Positions 32,742-43,116 are shown, counted from the stretch's first letter. The stretch is DNA of 54,325 nt from an uncultured Bacilli bacterium (GCA_947629935.1 CANRFQ010000008.1:1-54325), one strand, 5' to 3'. Notes: a model not told the origin generated them from the sequence alone. Program-made: numbers and translations.

Positions 32742-33809
32742 ATGGACGATAAAACAAAAGCTAAAATAGGAGCTGGAATTATCGCAGGAACAATGATTGG
32801 CGGGGGTATGCCAGTCTTAGCAGCAGAGAACAAACCAGTAGAAAATTACAGTAATGAAAGTTATGTAGATTTTGCAGAAATAGATACTCAAAAAGTGCTA
32901 GAAAATTTATATGAAGAACAGATGAACACTTTAGTTCCTGCTTTAGAAAATTTAAAAAAGTTTTATACTGATGTTGATACTAAAAATATTATAAAGACAG
33001 CATACAGGTCAGCTTATGAAAAAGTTTTTACAGATTTAGGGTATATGATAGTCAATTATGGAGGTACATCTTATTATAATTATATTCCAGCTACTCAAGA
33101 TTATTTAGGGGAAATAATAAAAAATAATAATTTAATTAATGATCTTAGAATTAGACCGGCAGGAAATGCAAGAGAGCCTGATTATGGGATAATTACCGAT
33201 CCAAGTACAGCATTAGGATTTAGAACGAAAACGGAAGAAGACAGAGCTTTAATTGATAGTTATAGTAATATTTTAGATAAAGTAAAATATATTGACAATT
33301 CTGTAATTTCATTGATAGTGGCTATTAATAATAATGAAAATATAGATGAAGTTTTGCTTTATGCCTTAAAAAATATTTATGAGGAACAAAGAAACTATTT
33401 ATATAGTGTAAAACCTCAATTAGAAAATTTTTATACTGATGTTGATACCAAAAATATTATAAAAACTGCTTATAGTTATGCTTATGATGCTTTAAAAATC
33501 CCATTAGATGACAGTATTCTTTTAGATGAGCAAACAAATTTAACTAATGTTTATATATCATTAATAAGCCGTAATAATAACATTTTAAATAGTCTTAAAA
33601 TTAAATCAGCAGGAAATGCAAGAGATACTGATTATGGAGTAATAATGGATCCAAATTCTGAATATGGTTTCCGTATAAAAACAGAAGAAGATAAAAATTT
33701 AATTGAACAATATTCTAGCATAATTGAAAATAGACCTATCATAAGTAATGATTTATTGAATTTGTTTATAAAAGCTCAATCTTTAACACAAAGTGGTCCT
33801 ACTAGATAA
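32742..33809 (+). CDS. Predicted exported protein with two tandem repeats
   Basis: 355 residues, not recognised. N-terminal signal-like segment (about 8-28, ending VLAAEN). Then two copies of a roughly 120-150-residue module: FYTDVDTKNIIKTAY at 74-88 and 230-244; AGNAREPDYG / AGNARDTDYG at 140-149 and 290-299; GFRTKTEEDRALI / GFRIKTEEDKNLI at 159-171 and 309-321. The DNA of the FYTDVDTKNIIKTAY parts is nearly identical, so the duplication is recent or kept uniform. Helix-rich between. No anchor or sorting motif at the C-terminus. It takes the place of yaaA between dnaN and recF. Confidence 0.8.
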   Translation: MDDKTKAKIGAGIIAGTMIGGGMPVLAAENKPVENYSNESYVDFAEIDTQKVLENLYEEQMNTLVPALENLKKFYTDVDTKNIIKTAYRSAYEKVFTDLGYMIVNYGGTSYYNYIPATQDYLGEIIKNNNLINDLRIRPAGNAREPDYGIITDPSTALGFRTKTEEDRALIDSYSNILDKVKYIDNSVISLIVAINNNENIDEVLLYALKNIYEEQRNYLYSVKPQLENFYTDVDTKNIIKTAYSYAYDALKIPLDDSILLDEQTNLTNVYISLISRNNNILNSLKIKSAGNARDTDYGVIMDPNSEYGFRIKTEEDKNLIEQYSSIIENRPIISNDLLNLFIKAQSLTQSGPTR

Positions 33810-33812
33810 AGA

Positions 33813-33839
33813 AAACATTATGAAAATTCGTAATGTTTT
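33813..33839 (+). terminator. Terminator after the repeated secreted protein
   Basis: AAACATTA pairs with TAATGTTT (33813-33820, 33831-33838) followed by a T-run, three bases after the stop codon. Confidence 0.75.
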
Positions 33840-33966
33840 TTTGTTTCATAAAAGATTTTTTTAAGAGATATTATATTTATAATTTATCTTTTGCTATTTT
33901 TTTCTACATTTCTCGACAACTCTTTATGGTATAAGAGAAGCATCTTTTATCACGAGGGGGTAAATT

Positions 33967-34410
33967 ATGAATGATTATGAGATAAATGAAAATACTTTAG
34001 CAATAATTCCACAAGCAAATAAAAGTCATGTTTATGAGAAAAAGAATAGTTTTATTGTTAATAAGACTGTTCATTCTATAATAGAAGAAAGTTGTAAATA
34101 TTTTGGTAGTACTTTAGAAGGAAGAAGGTTAGGAACAACATTTTTAACGGGTATAACGCACAAAGCACCAATTATTATTGAGGAAAGTAAAGAGATTATC
34201 TTTTTTCCTACCGCGTCTCCTCGTTTAAATACTTGTTCGTGGATTTCGTTAAATAATTTAGAAAAGTATGAAAAGAAAGATAATAAAATGAAACTTATAT
34301 TCAATAATCATGCCGAAATTTTTATAGATATTTCTTATGAAATAATAAATAATCAAGTATTAAGAGCGACAAGATTAGAATCTATTTTACGAAAAAGAAA
34401 ACAAAGTTAA
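33967..34410 (+). CDS. comK: ComK-family competence transcription factor
   Basis: 147 residues that follow Bacillus ComK closely in layout: YEINENTLAIIP at the start (YEVNGATIAVLP in ComK), IIEESCKYFGSTLEGRRLGT (about 40-60; the SCRFFGSSYAGRKAGT motif), ITHKAPIIIEES, IIFFPTASPRLNTCSWIS (about 84-101; FPTLSSTRPQCGWIS) and NNQVLRATRL. It is about 45 residues shorter than B. subtilis ComK at the C-terminus. AGGGGG ribosome site. An AAAAN5TTTT half-box (33850-33862) upstream could be a ComK site, but such matches are cheap in this AT-rich DNA. Confidence 0.88.
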   Translation: MNDYEINENTLAIIPQANKSHVYEKKNSFIVNKTVHSIIEESCKYFGSTLEGRRLGTTFLTGITHKAPIIIEESKEIIFFPTASPRLNTCSWISLNNLEKYEKKDNKMKLIFNNHAEIFIDISYEIINNQVLRATRLESILRKRKQS

Positions 34411-34460
34411 AAAGATGGGCATTTTTTCTAAAAATAATTTAAATTAGGCTTATTTTATGA

Positions 34461-34500
34461 TATAATTATTAATAGGTATAGGAGTACACAAATACCTATT
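34461..34500 (+). promoter_or_regulatory. recF-gyrBA promoter and leader hairpin
   Basis: TATAAT at 34461-34466 is followed within five bases by an inverted repeat: AATAGGTAT (34471-34479) and ATACCTATT (34492-34500), nine perfect pairs with a 12-base loop containing AGGAG. The RNA would begin with this hairpin, about 35 bases before recF. No T-run follows, so it is not a normal terminator. -35 box weak. Confidence 0.55.
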
Positions 34501-34531
34501 ATTTTAATATATAAACACAAAAGAGGCCAAT

Positions 34532-35638
34532 ATGCAGATTAAAGATTTAAAACTTATCAATTTTCGAAATTATGAAAGAACAAATTTACAATTTAATGAC
34601 CACCTTAATTTAATTATTGGTAAAAATGGGATGGGAAAAACAAATTTGGTTGAAGCAATTTATGTTTTGGCTTTAACGAAATCGTTTCGAACTAACAATG
34701 ATTCTATTCTAATCAAAAAAAATCAAGAAAATTTAAAAGTGTCTGCGCAAATAAAAGATGAAATAAACAGCAAAGAATATGAATTATTATTAACAAAAGA
34801 AGGAAAAAAGGTAAAAATAAATCGAACTGACATTTCCAGGTTAAGTGATTATATATCAAAAATAAATGTAATTTTATTTAGTCCTAATGATTTAAAAATT
34901 ATTAAAGATACACCAAGTATACGCAGAAAAATGCTGAACATTGAAATATCGCAACTAGATAATGTTTACTTAAAATATCTTCAAGACTACAATAAATTAA
35001 TTAAGCAAAGAAATGCTTATCTTAAAACAATGTTTAATAATAGTAATAATATTTCGAAAGAATATTTGGCTGTTTTAACAAATAAATTAATTGATATTGG
35101 TTTCGAGATATATGAAAAAAGAAAAGAATATATTAAGAAAATTAATGATAATATAGCTGATTTATTTTTTAAAATAACTAATTTAGAAGGATTAGAAATT
35201 TATTACGAAACTGATTATGAAGGAATTACGAAAAAAGGACTAGAAGAATTGTATACGAAAAGTTTGGATAAAGACATACTCTTTGGTCAGACTCATTTAG
35301 GAATTCATCATGATGATATTGTTTTTAAATTAAATGATCATAATTTAAAGGATTATGGTTCAGAAGGTCAACAAAAAAATGCCATAATAACTTTTAAATT
35401 AGCCGAGATTCCGATTTTTTATAAAAAGAGAAAAGAATATCCAATTTTAATTTTAGATGATTTGTTTAGTGAGTTAGATAAGGAAAAAGCAAATAATATT
35501 CTAAAGTTATTAAATGGAGAAGTCCAAACATTTATTACAACTACAGAACTGGATAATATTGATGAAAAATACTTACAAGATAGTAAAATTTTTATTATTA
35601 AAAATGAACAAATAGAGGAGGTTACTTATGAAAAATGA
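34532..35638 (+). CDS. recF: DNA replication and repair protein RecF
   Basis: 368-residue SMC-like ATPase that loads RecA on gapped DNA. Walker [14 protein letters not shown] (about 30-42), signature region ([16 protein letters not shown]), Walker [14 protein letters not shown]-loop. Its end overlaps the gyrB start by 11 bases, so recF, gyrB and gyrA form an operon. Confidence 0.96.
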   Translation: MQIKDLKLINFRNYERTNLQFNDHLNLIIGKNGMGKTNLVEAIYVLALTKSFRTNNDSILIKKNQENLKVSAQIKDEINSKEYELLLTKEGKKVKINRTDISRLSDYISKINVILFSPNDLKIIKDTPSIRRKMLNIEISQLDNVYLKYLQDYNKLIKQRNAYLKTMFNNSNNISKEYLAVLTNKLIDIGFEIYEKRKEYIKKINDNIADLFFKITNLEGLEIYYETDYEGITKKGLEELYTKSLDKDILFGQTHLGIHHDDIVFKLNDHNLKDYGSEGQQKNAIITFKLAEIPIFYKKRKEYPILILDDLFSELDKEKANNILKLLNGEVQTFITTTELDNIDEKYLQDSKIFIIKNEQIEEVTYEK

Positions 35639-37541
35639 ATATAATGATGAGAACATACAAGTATTAGAAGGATTGGAAGCTGTTCGTAAACGTCCGGGAA
35701 TGTATATCGGTACAACTAGTGTTGTGGGTTTACATCATTTAGTTTGGGAAATTGTTGATAATTCGGTTGATGAATCTTTAGCGGGATTTTGTGATGATAT
35801 TGAAGTAATAATTGGCAAAGGTAATACAATAACTGTTAAAGACGACGGGCGAGGAATGCCTACCGGAATTAATAAAAAAACAGGTTTATCCACTGTTGAA
35901 ACGATTTTTACTGTCTTACATGCAGGTGGTAAATTTGGTGGCGGTGGCTATAAAGTTAGTGGTGGATTACATGGTGTAGGAGCCAGTGTTGTTAATGCTT
36001 TATCAGAGTGGCTAGAAGTTTATGTTTATCGTGACGGGGAAGTTCATTATCAAAGATTTGAACATGGAGGAAAACCAGTAGAACCTTTAAAAGTTACTGA
36101 TAAATGTGCGCAGGATCGAACAGGAACTACTGTTATATTTAAACCAGATCCTACTATCTTTCAAGAAACAACTGTGTTTGACTTTAATATATTAGCTAAT
36201 AGATTACAACAAATTGCTTTTTTGAATAAGGGCTTACAGATTAAATTAATTGATGAAAGAGAAGAAAATAAACAAGCAGTTTTCCTTTATAATGGCGGAA
36301 TAATCGAATATGTCAAAATGTTAAATAAAAATAAAGAACCAATTCATAATGATATCGTTTATATTGAAGGAAAAGAAGACGATATTATTATTGAAGTTGC
36401 AATGCAATATAATGATTCTTACAATCCTTCAATTTTCTCCTTTGTTAATAATATCAATACTGGAGATGGCGGAACTCATGAAGATGGCGTTAAAAGAGCT
36501 TTAACGAGAATTATCAATAATTATGCCAAGAAAGCTAAATTGTTAAAAGAAAATGATGAGAGCTTAACTGGCGATGATGTTCGCGAAGGCTTGACGATGA
36601 TTATTTCTTGTAAACATCCGGATCCACAGTTTGAAGGTCAAACAAAAGGAAAATTGGGCAGTGCGGAAGTCCGTAAAATAGCAGATGATATATTTAGTGA
36701 AGGATTTGAAAGATTCTTAATGGAAAATCCGGAAGAGGCTAAGATAATTATTGATAAAGCAACTGTTGCTTCCCGCGCTAGATTAGCGGCCAAAAAGGCC
36801 CGTGAAATCACTAGACGTAAAACACCTATGGATGCTTTTAATACGATTGGTAAACTATCTGATTGTACAAGTAGAGATGCTACAGAATCGGAAATCTTTA
36901 TTGTCGAAGGGGATTCGGCAGGAGGTTCTGCAAAAGATGCCCGTATGCCAAAAACCCAAGCGATTTTACCTTTAAGAGGAAAAATATTAAATGTGGAAAA
37001 GGCCCGTTTGGATAAAGCTTTAAATAATGAAGAAATAAGAACAATAATTACGGCTTTTGGAACGGGTATTGGTGCTGATTTCGATATTTCTAAATTAAGA
37101 TATCATAAAATTGTCATCATGACCGATGCCGATGTTGATGGAGAGCATATTCGAATATTACTTTTAACTTTATTTTATCGTTTCTTTAGACCAATTGTGG
37201 AAGGTGGTTATGTTTATGCTGCTCAACCACCACTATATAAAGTAGTTTATGGTAAAAATATTAAGTATGTTTTAACAGATGAAGAACTAGCGGAGTATCG
37301 TGCGACATTACCTGCTAATGCGAAAGTTACGGTAAATCGTTTTAAAGGTCTAGGAGAAATGGATGCTATCGACTTAAGAGAAACAACAATGCATATTGAA
37401 AACCGTGTTTTAAAAAGAATAACAGTAGAAGATGCAATTGCTGCTGACCAGGTATTTACAGACTTAATGGGTGAAAATGTATTACCTAGAAAAACTTATA
37501 TTGAAGAAAACGGTCAGTTTGTAGAAAACTTAGACGTTTAG
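35628..37541 (+). CDS. gyrB: DNA gyrase subunit B
   Basis: 637 residues: GHKL ATPase ([35 protein letters not shown]), transducer, TOPRIM domain ([23 protein letters not shown]) and C-terminal tail. Length fits the short gram-positive GyrB. GAGGAGG ribosome site lies within recF. Confidence 0.97.
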   Translation: MKNEYNDENIQVLEGLEAVRKRPGMYIGTTSVVGLHHLVWEIVDNSVDESLAGFCDDIEVIIGKGNTITVKDDGRGMPTGINKKTGLSTVETIFTVLHAGGKFGGGGYKVSGGLHGVGASVVNALSEWLEVYVYRDGEVHYQRFEHGGKPVEPLKVTDKCAQDRTGTTVIFKPDPTIFQETTVFDFNILANRLQQIAFLNKGLQIKLIDEREENKQAVFLYNGGIIEYVKMLNKNKEPIHNDIVYIEGKEDDIIIEVAMQYNDSYNPSIFSFVNNINTGDGGTHEDGVKRALTRIINNYAKKAKLLKENDESLTGDDVREGLTMIISCKHPDPQFEGQTKGKLGSAEVRKIADDIFSEGFERFLMENPEEAKIIIDKATVASRARLAAKKAREITRRKTPMDAFNTIGKLSDCTSRDATESEIFIVEGDSAGGSAKDARMPKTQAILPLRGKILNVEKARLDKALNNEEIRTIITAFGTGIGADFDISKLRYHKIVIMTDADVDGEHIRILLLTLFYRFFRPIVEGGYVYAAQPPLYKVVYGKNIKYVLTDEELAEYRATLPANAKVTVNRFKGLGEMDAIDLRETTMHIENRVLKRITVEDAIAADQVFTDLMGENVLPRKTYIEENGQFVENLDV

Positions 37542-37553
37542 GAGGTTTTAAGA

Positions 37554-40004
37554 ATGGATAAGATAATAGAAAATGATATTGAAAAAGAGGTAAAAACTTG
37601 TTTTCTAAATTATTCAATGAGTGTTATCGTGGCTCGTGCTTTACCAGATTTGCGTGATGGTTTAAAACCTGTTCACCGTCGAATTTTATATTCTATGTAT
37701 GAAGCTGGTTATACTCCAGATAAACCTCATCGTAAAAGTGCCAGAATTGTCGGAGATGTAATGGGAAAATACCATCCTCATGGAGACTCTTCTATTTATG
37801 ATGCAATGGTAAGAATGGCTCAAAACTTTAGTTTTAGACATATGCTTGTTGATGGCCATGGCAACTTTGGTAACTTAGATGGGGATGGAGCAGCGGCTTA
37901 TCGTTATACCGAAGCTCGTCTTTCAAAGCTATCTTTGGAAATGGTTAGAGATATTAACAAGAATACTGTTGATTTTGCACCTAACTTTGATGAAACTGAA
38001 GAAGAACCAGAAATATTACCTAGTAGATTTCCTAATATTTTAGTTAATGGAACGATGGGTATAGCCGTTGGTATGGCTACTAATATTCCTCCTCATAATT
38101 TAGGAGAAGTTATAGATGGTTGTGTCGCTTATATTGATAATCCGGATATTGATACTGATGGTTTGATGGAATATATAAAAGGACCAGATTTTCCAACAGG
38201 AGCTGTAATACTTGGCAATAGTGGTATTAAGAAAGCTTATGAAACAGGCCGAGGAAGTATAACTATTCGTGGAAAAGTCGAAATTGATGAAAGTGGTAAT
38301 AAAACGCGAATAATAGTAAACGAGCTTCCTTATCAAGTAAATAAAGCGGAATTTCAGTCACGTATCGGTCAATTAGTAAGAGATAAAATAATTGACGGTA
38401 TTACGGATATTCACGAGGAATCAAATTTGGAAAATCCTGTTCGCGTTGTTATTTATCTACGTAAAGATGCAAATGCTAATGTAGTATTAAATAACTTATA
38501 TAAACATACGCAATTACAAACATCTTATGGAATTAATTTATTAATGTTAGATCAAAAACGACCAAAGGTATTATCCTTAAAAGAAATTATTTCTAAATAT
38601 ATTGATTATCAAAAAGAAATTATAATTCGTCGTACAAAATTTGATCTAGAAAAAGCAGAAGCTAGAGTTCATATTTTAGAGGGATTAAAGATTGCTCTGG
38701 ATAACTTGGATGAAGTTATTAAGATAATTAGAGGATCTAAAACAGACGTTGAAGCGAAAGAACAATTAATTTCTCGCTTTGGTTTAGATGATGTCCAAGC
38801 GGATGCAATTCTAGAAATGCGTTTGCGTCGTTTAACTGGATTAGAACGAGATAAAATTGAAAAAGAACTAGCAGACTTATTAACAAGTATAGCCGATTAT
38901 AGAGCTATTTTAGCTAGTGAGCAAAGAGTATTAGAGATAATTAAAGAAGAGTTAATTGAGATTAAAAATAAATATGCTGATGATAGACGAACAGACATTG
39001 ATATGACTGCTATTGAATTCATTGAGGACGAGTCTTTAATTCCAGAAGAAAATATCATGGTAGCTTTAACAAATAAAGGTTATATTAAACGTACGCCGGT
39101 TGATATTTTCCGCTCTCAAAATCGGGGTGGCGTTGGTGTAAAAGGAATGTCAACTAATGATGAAGATTTTGTTGAACACTTGATTAATTTATCAACACAT
39201 GATTATATTCTATTCTTTACTAATAAAGGTAAAGTATATCGTTTGAAAGGTTATGAAATACCAGAATTTAATCGTCAATCTAAAGGACTACCAATAATTA
39301 ATCTATTGCAAATAGAGAAAGATGAAATGATAAATTCGGTTATTACAATAAATTCTAATGAAGATGTAAGTTATTTATTGTTTGTAACTAAAAATGGATT
39401 GGTAAAGAAAACTAAGCTAGAAGAATTCTCAAAAATTAGAAATACTGGTAAGATTTGTATTAACTTAAAAGATACTGATGAATTGATATCAGTTAAAAAG
39501 ACCAATGGTAGTGCCTCAATCTTATTAGGATCTAATTTAGGTAGAATGGTTAAATTTAATGAATCTGAAGTAAGAGTAATGGGCCGTACTGCTAGTGGTG
39601 TAAGAGGAATCAATTTAAATGGTGGCAAATGTATAGGAGCTGAAATTGCTTCCGATGATAAAGAAGTATTAATCGTTACTGAAAAGGGCTATGGTAAGAA
39701 AACAAAAATCTCCGAATATCGTCAAACTAAGCGAGGAAGCAAAGGAGTAAAAGCCTTAAATATCACTGATAAAAATGGTACTATTGCTTCATTTAAGTTA
39801 GTAGAAGAAAACAAAGATTTAATGATTGTAACAAATAGTGGCATAATTATGCGTATGCCTTTAGATCAAATATCAACTTTAGGACGGGTAACTCAAGGAG
39901 TAAGATTAATAAATCTAAAGGACAATCAATGTGTAGCCACAATCAGTTTAGTAGATAAAAATGAAGATGAAGATGTTTCACGTGAAACATTTAACAATGG
40001 ATAA
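37554..40004 (+). CDS. gyrA: DNA gyrase subunit A
   Basis: 816 residues. Catalytic Tyr in [13 protein letters not shown] (about 118-130), quinolone region with [20 protein letters not shown] (Ser kept at the usual quinolone position), and a six-bladed C-terminal wrapping domain whose GyrA box reads QNRGGVG instead of QRRGGRG. The last residues ([10 protein letters not shown]) are encoded by a parS site, so the 3' end is shaped by a DNA-binding sequence. GGAGG ribosome site. Confidence 0.97.
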   Translation: MDKIIENDIEKEVKTCFLNYSMSVIVARALPDLRDGLKPVHRRILYSMYEAGYTPDKPHRKSARIVGDVMGKYHPHGDSSIYDAMVRMAQNFSFRHMLVDGHGNFGNLDGDGAAAYRYTEARLSKLSLEMVRDINKNTVDFAPNFDETEEEPEILPSRFPNILVNGTMGIAVGMATNIPPHNLGEVIDGCVAYIDNPDIDTDGLMEYIKGPDFPTGAVILGNSGIKKAYETGRGSITIRGKVEIDESGNKTRIIVNELPYQVNKAEFQSRIGQLVRDKIIDGITDIHEESNLENPVRVVIYLRKDANANVVLNNLYKHTQLQTSYGINLLMLDQKRPKVLSLKEIISKYIDYQKEIIIRRTKFDLEKAEARVHILEGLKIALDNLDEVIKIIRGSKTDVEAKEQLISRFGLDDVQADAILEMRLRRLTGLERDKIEKELADLLTSIADYRAILASEQRVLEIIKEELIEIKNKYADDRRTDIDMTAIEFIEDESLIPEENIMVALTNKGYIKRTPVDIFRSQNRGGVGVKGMSTNDEDFVEHLINLSTHDYILFFTNKGKVYRLKGYEIPEFNRQSKGLPIINLLQIEKDEMINSVITINSNEDVSYLLFVTKNGLVKKTKLEEFSKIRNTGKICINLKDTDELISVKKTNGSASILLGSNLGRMVKFNESEVRVMGRTASGVRGINLNGGKCIGAEIASDDKEVLIVTEKGYGKKTKISEYRQTKRGSKGVKALNITDKNGTIASFKLVEENKDLMIVTNSGIIMRMPLDQISTLGRVTQGVRLINLKDNQCVATISLVDKNEDEDVSRETFNNG
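39974..39989. promoter_or_regulatory. parS centromere site in the 3' end of gyrA
   Basis: TGTTTCACGTGAAACA is a perfect 16-base palindrome and matches the conserved ParB (Spo0J) site. It overlaps codons of DVSRETF near the GyrA end. Confidence 0.9.
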
Positions 40005-40089
40005 ACTGTTTAAAGGAAACAATTTTGTTTCTTTTTTCTTTATTCTAAATATAGAAAATGTTATCTTTAAAAAGATAGGAGATGTGAAA

Positions 40090-40572
40090 ATGGAAAACAA
40101 CATTAATGATCAAGAATTAATAAAAGCTTTTATAGGTAAAAATAGTGAAAAATTTCTAAACCGAAAATTTAATTTTTCAGCTTTTTTGTTTACTGTTTGG
40201 TATATTTTTTATCGCAAAATGCTTTTGCCAGGACTGGTATTTGTATCAATCTTTTTTTCTTCATTTTATCTAATTACTATACCAAACAATTTGCCAATTA
40301 ATATGTTATCTAATTTAGACTTTTTATTAATAATTATTTTAATATTATCAATTGCTTGCTTATTCGGTATGTTTTTTAATAACGTTTATTTATCTTACAT
40401 TAAAAGAGAAATCATTAAAATCAAAAAATTCTATCCAAATGCTAGTCAAGATGAATTAATTAATTTTTGTAAATCAAAGGGTGGGACTAGTATAGTATCA
40501 ATTATAATAGGCTATATTTTTTCTATACTTTTTGGTGGTTTAATTATTTTTTTGATTACTAGATTTTTCTAA
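40090..40572 (+). CDS. DUF2628-like small membrane protein
   Basis: 160 residues, with a soluble N-terminus (FLNRKFNFSAFLFTVWYIFYRKMLLPG, the pattern of DUF2628 proteins: 'FNxxAFLF...YRKM'), three hydrophobic segments (about 30-60, 75-100, 135-158) and a basic loop. ATG at 40090 follows AGGAGATG; the frame is open upstream through the first parS. Between two parS sites. Function unknown. Confidence 0.65.
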   Translation: MENNINDQELIKAFIGKNSEKFLNRKFNFSAFLFTVWYIFYRKMLLPGLVFVSIFFSSFYLITIPNNLPINMLSNLDFLLIIILILSIACLFGMFFNNVYLSYIKREIIKIKKFYPNASQDELINFCKSKGGTSIVSIIIGYIFSILFGGLIIFLITRFF

Positions 40573-40588
40573 TGTTTCACGTGAAACA
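40573..40588. promoter_or_regulatory. Second parS centromere site
   Basis: A second copy of TGTTTCACGTGAAACA, identical to the first over all 16 bases and starting directly after the stop codon of the DUF2628-like gene; 599 bases separate the two start points. Confidence 0.9.
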
Positions 40589-40636
40589 TTAAATAAAAAA
40601 GTTGTGAATTAATTTTAAATTTGTTAATATAATTTT

Positions 40637-40713
40637 GTGCAACAAATATATTGTAAATTGGTCAGGATCGGAAGATAGCAGCCACATCAATCCCTATTTG
40701 TGTGCACTTTTTT
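40637..40713 (+). ncRNA. ffs: Signal recognition particle RNA (4.5S type)
   Basis: The conserved Ffh-binding domain is visible: GGTCAGGATCGGAAGATAGC then AGCC (about 40659-40683), with the GGAA tetraloop and the AGCAGCC asymmetric loop. Outer arms (GTGCAACAAATA and TATTTGTGTGCAC) pair to close a long hairpin, followed by a T-run at 40708-40713. No Alu domain, so it is the short form rather than the long Bacillus form. TATAAT at 40628-40633 is the likely -10. Its site beside tadA and dnaX matches Bacillus scr. Confidence 0.88.
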
Positions 40714-40730
40714 GTTTAGGAGTATATTTT

Positions 40731-41150
40731 ATGAATGAAAAATATATGCAAATGTGCTTAGAACTTGCATTAAAAAATCAAAAAAAAGAAGAACTTCCAA
40801 TTGCAGCTATACTGGTGCAAAAAGATAAAGTTATTAGTAAATGTGTGAATAATAAAAATATAAACCATAATGTTTTAGGCCATGCGGAAATATTATGTAT
40901 AAAAAAAGCCAGTAAAAGATTAAAACGATGGAATTTAAATGATTGCCAGCTTTACGTAACACTTAAACCTTGTGAAATGTGTGAAATAATTATAAGAGAA
41001 GCACATATTCCGGAAACTTATTATTTGATTGAAAGATTAGAATATAAAAAAACTTACTCTAAAAGTAATTTTATAGAGATTTCTGGGATGAAAAAACTAA
41101 AAGAAGAATATAAAACTAAATTAAAGGATTTTTTTGAAAATAGAAGATAA
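40731..41150 (+). CDS. tadA: tRNA adenosine(34) deaminase
   Basis: 139-residue zinc deaminase that makes inosine at the wobble position of tRNA-Arg(ACG). Motifs HAEILCIKKA (zinc His and catalytic Glu) and PCEMC (zinc Cys pair). ATG at 40731 with TAGGAG lies right after the SRP RNA terminator; the upstream open frame overlaps that RNA and is not coding. Confidence 0.94.
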   Translation: MNEKYMQMCLELALKNQKKEELPIAAILVQKDKVISKCVNNKNINHNVLGHAEILCIKKASKRLKRWNLNDCQLYVTLKPCEMCEIIIREAHIPETYYLIERLEYKKTYSKSNFIEISGMKKLKEEYKTKLKDFFENRR

Positions 41151-41199
41151 AAGACAACAATTATGCTATAATTATAAGTGTGGAAAAGGTGATGACAAC

Positions 41200-42807
41200 A
41201 TGGATTATAAAGTGCTTTATCGTAAATATAGACCGCTATCTTTTGATGATGTAACAGGCCAAAAGATGGTAGTAAAAACTTTAAAAAACGCTATAGTACA
41301 AAATAAAATATCTCATGCATATATATTCACAGGACCGAGAGGAACAGGAAAAACTTCGTTGGCAAAAATATTTGCTCGAAGTATTAATTGTGAGAATAAT
41401 CAACAGGGCAACCCCTGTTTAAATTGTAATTCATGTAAAACCTTTAGTGATAATCCAGATATAATTGAAATAGATGCTGCTTCTAATAATGGTGTAGATG
41501 AAATAAGAGAATTAATAAATAATATTAAGCTATTACCAAGTAATTCTAAATATAAGGTTTATATTATTGATGAAGTTCATATGTTGTCGCAAAGTGCCTT
41601 TAATGCTTTACTATTAACATTAGAAGAGCCACCAGCTCATGTAGTTTTTATTTTAGCAACTACTGACATTCAAAATGTTCCTATTACAATATTATCCCGA
41701 ACCCAACGTTTTGATTTTTCTCGAATTTCCGTAGATGATATATGCAATAGACTAACGTATGTTTGTTCGCAAGAAAAAATAAAAATTACTCCTGAGGCAA
41801 TTACAGAAATTGCCTATCTGGCCGAAGGAGGATTGCGTGATGCCTTAAGTATTTTAGATCAGTTAGCTTCTTTGACCAGTGATGAAATAACAATTGAAAC
41901 AGTAATAAATACTTTTGGCACAATTTCCAATATAAAAATCAAAAAATTTATTGATACTATAGAAAGTAATGATATAAAAGTAGCAATCGAGATGCTGCAA
42001 GAATTTAAAAATTCAGGTATTGATAGCAAAGTATTTATCAATAAACTGATTAATGAATTAAAAGAATTTGCTATTAATATTAAATTAAATGCTGTAAAAG
42101 AAAAAAGATTAACATTTGACAAAATAAAAAATTTAATAATGGAGTTGGCAAATTTATTAGCTAATAAATCAATTAGTATTGATCCATATATTATGGTAGA
42201 AATGATTATTTTGAGTTATATGGAAACAAATACAGAGAAAACCAATGAAAATGAAGATGAATATTTCCTGGGAAATAATAAAAAAACGAAAATAAACCAA
42301 GAAAATAGTCGGGAAATAAAAATAAAATCAAAAAATCAAAAAGATTTGATAGAAAAATTTAAAGCTATTAGAGTTAATAATTGTTTGGCCAAAGCTGATA
42401 AGCAAATTTTAAATACAGCCAAACTTAATTGGCAAAATTTTTTAGAAAAAGTTAAAACAATTGATAATAACATATACCTAAATGTTTGTGATACAGATAT
42501 TGTTGCGGCCTCAGAGGAATATGTTATAATAGAAACATTAACAGACAGTTCAGCAGGATTAATAAATAATCAAACCGCAATAATTGAAAAATTTATAGGT
42601 AACCAATTGCAATTAAAATGGAAAATAATTGCCGTCTCTAAAGAAGAATGGAAAAATATAAAAGCTAAATATATCGAAGATATAAAAAAACAAATAAAAT
42701 ATGATATAAAAGAAGAAATTATATTAGAATCTCTAGAAAAAGACGAATTAGAAAATTTAGCAAATAATATTTTTTCAGAAGATAAGATTGAAATAGTAAA
42801 GGAATAG
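41200..42807 (+). CDS. dnaX: DNA polymerase III gamma/tau subunit
   Basis: 535 residues. Clamp-loader AAA+ domain: GPRGTGKTSLAK Walker A, zinc finger NPCLNCNSCK, Walker B IDEVHMLS, SRC-like LSRTQRF; collar domain to about 350, then a charged linker and tau region. ATG at 41200 follows AAGGTGAT. An extended -10 (TGCTATAAT, TATAAT at 41167-41172) gives it its own promoter. A run of seven A residues (42280-42286, codon about 360) sits exactly between the gamma and tau parts. Confidence 0.95.
   Translation: MDYKVLYRKYRPLSFDDVTGQKMVVKTLKNAIVQNKISHAYIFTGPRGTGKTSLAKIFARSINCENNQQGNPCLNCNSCKTFSDNPDIIEIDAASNNGVDEIRELINNIKLLPSNSKYKVYIIDEVHMLSQSAFNALLLTLEEPPAHVVFILATTDIQNVPITILSRTQRFDFSRISVDDICNRLTYVCSQEKIKITPEAITEIAYLAEGGLRDALSILDQLASLTSDEITIETVINTFGTISNIKIKKFIDTIESNDIKVAIEMLQEFKNSGIDSKVFINKLINELKEFAINIKLNAVKEKRLTFDKIKNLIMELANLLANKSISIDPYIMVEMIILSYMETNTEKTNENEDEYFLGNNKKTKINQENSREIKIKSKNQKDLIEKFKAIRVNNCLAKADKQILNTAKLNWQNFLEKVKTIDNNIYLNVCDTDIVAASEEYVIIETLTDSSAGLINNQTAIIEKFIGNQLQLKWKIIAVSKEEWKNIKAKYIEDIKKQIKYDIKEEIILESLEKDELENLANNIFSEDKIEIVKE
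42262..42277. promoter_or_regulatory. Candidate Noc-binding site 1
   Basis: TATTTCCTGGGAAATA differs by one central base from the B. subtilis Noc site TATTTCCCGGGAAATA. It lies inside dnaX. The identical 16-mer recurs at 43720-43735 in another reading frame. Confidence 0.65.
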
Positions 42808-42816
42808 GTGATAAAA

Positions 42817-43116
42817 ATGAATATGCAAAGTCTTATGGCGCAGGCGCAAAAAATGCAAAAGGATTTAATGAAAAAAAAGGAAGAAATAAATAATCAAACT
42901 TTTATAGGAAAATCTGAGTTAGTAGAAGTAGTTTTTAATGGAAAAAAAGAATTAGTTTCAATTAAGATTGATAAAGAGCAAAAATATGAAGCTGATGATT
43001 TGGAAATTTTAGAAGATATGATAAGTATAGCAATAAAAGATGCTCTTGCTAAAGTTGATAAAGAAGTAGATAAAAAAATGGGAGCAGCTGCTGGTCCCCT
43101 TAATGGGTTATTCTAA
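42817..43116 (+). CDS. ybaB: YbaB/EbfC-family nucleoid-associated protein
   Basis: 99 residues with the family start MNMQSLMAQAQKMQKDLMKKK and the V.VVFNGKKELVSIKID core. A small dimeric DNA-binding protein. ATG at 42817 follows AGGTGAT. Standard dnaX-ybaB-recR order; its stop overlaps the recR start. Confidence 0.94.
   Translation: MNMQSLMAQAQKMQKDLMKKKEEINNQTFIGKSELVEVVFNGKKELVSIKIDKEQKYEADDLEILEDMISIAIKDALAKVDKEVDKKMGAAAGPLNGLF

Noticed and set aside
33850-33862. AAAAN5TTTT ComK box upstream of comK
   Set aside because: A single half-box in DNA this AT-rich is expected by chance; no second half-box at the known spacing.
40635-40730. N-terminal extension of TadA
   Set aside because: The stretch is the SRP RNA gene and its terminator.
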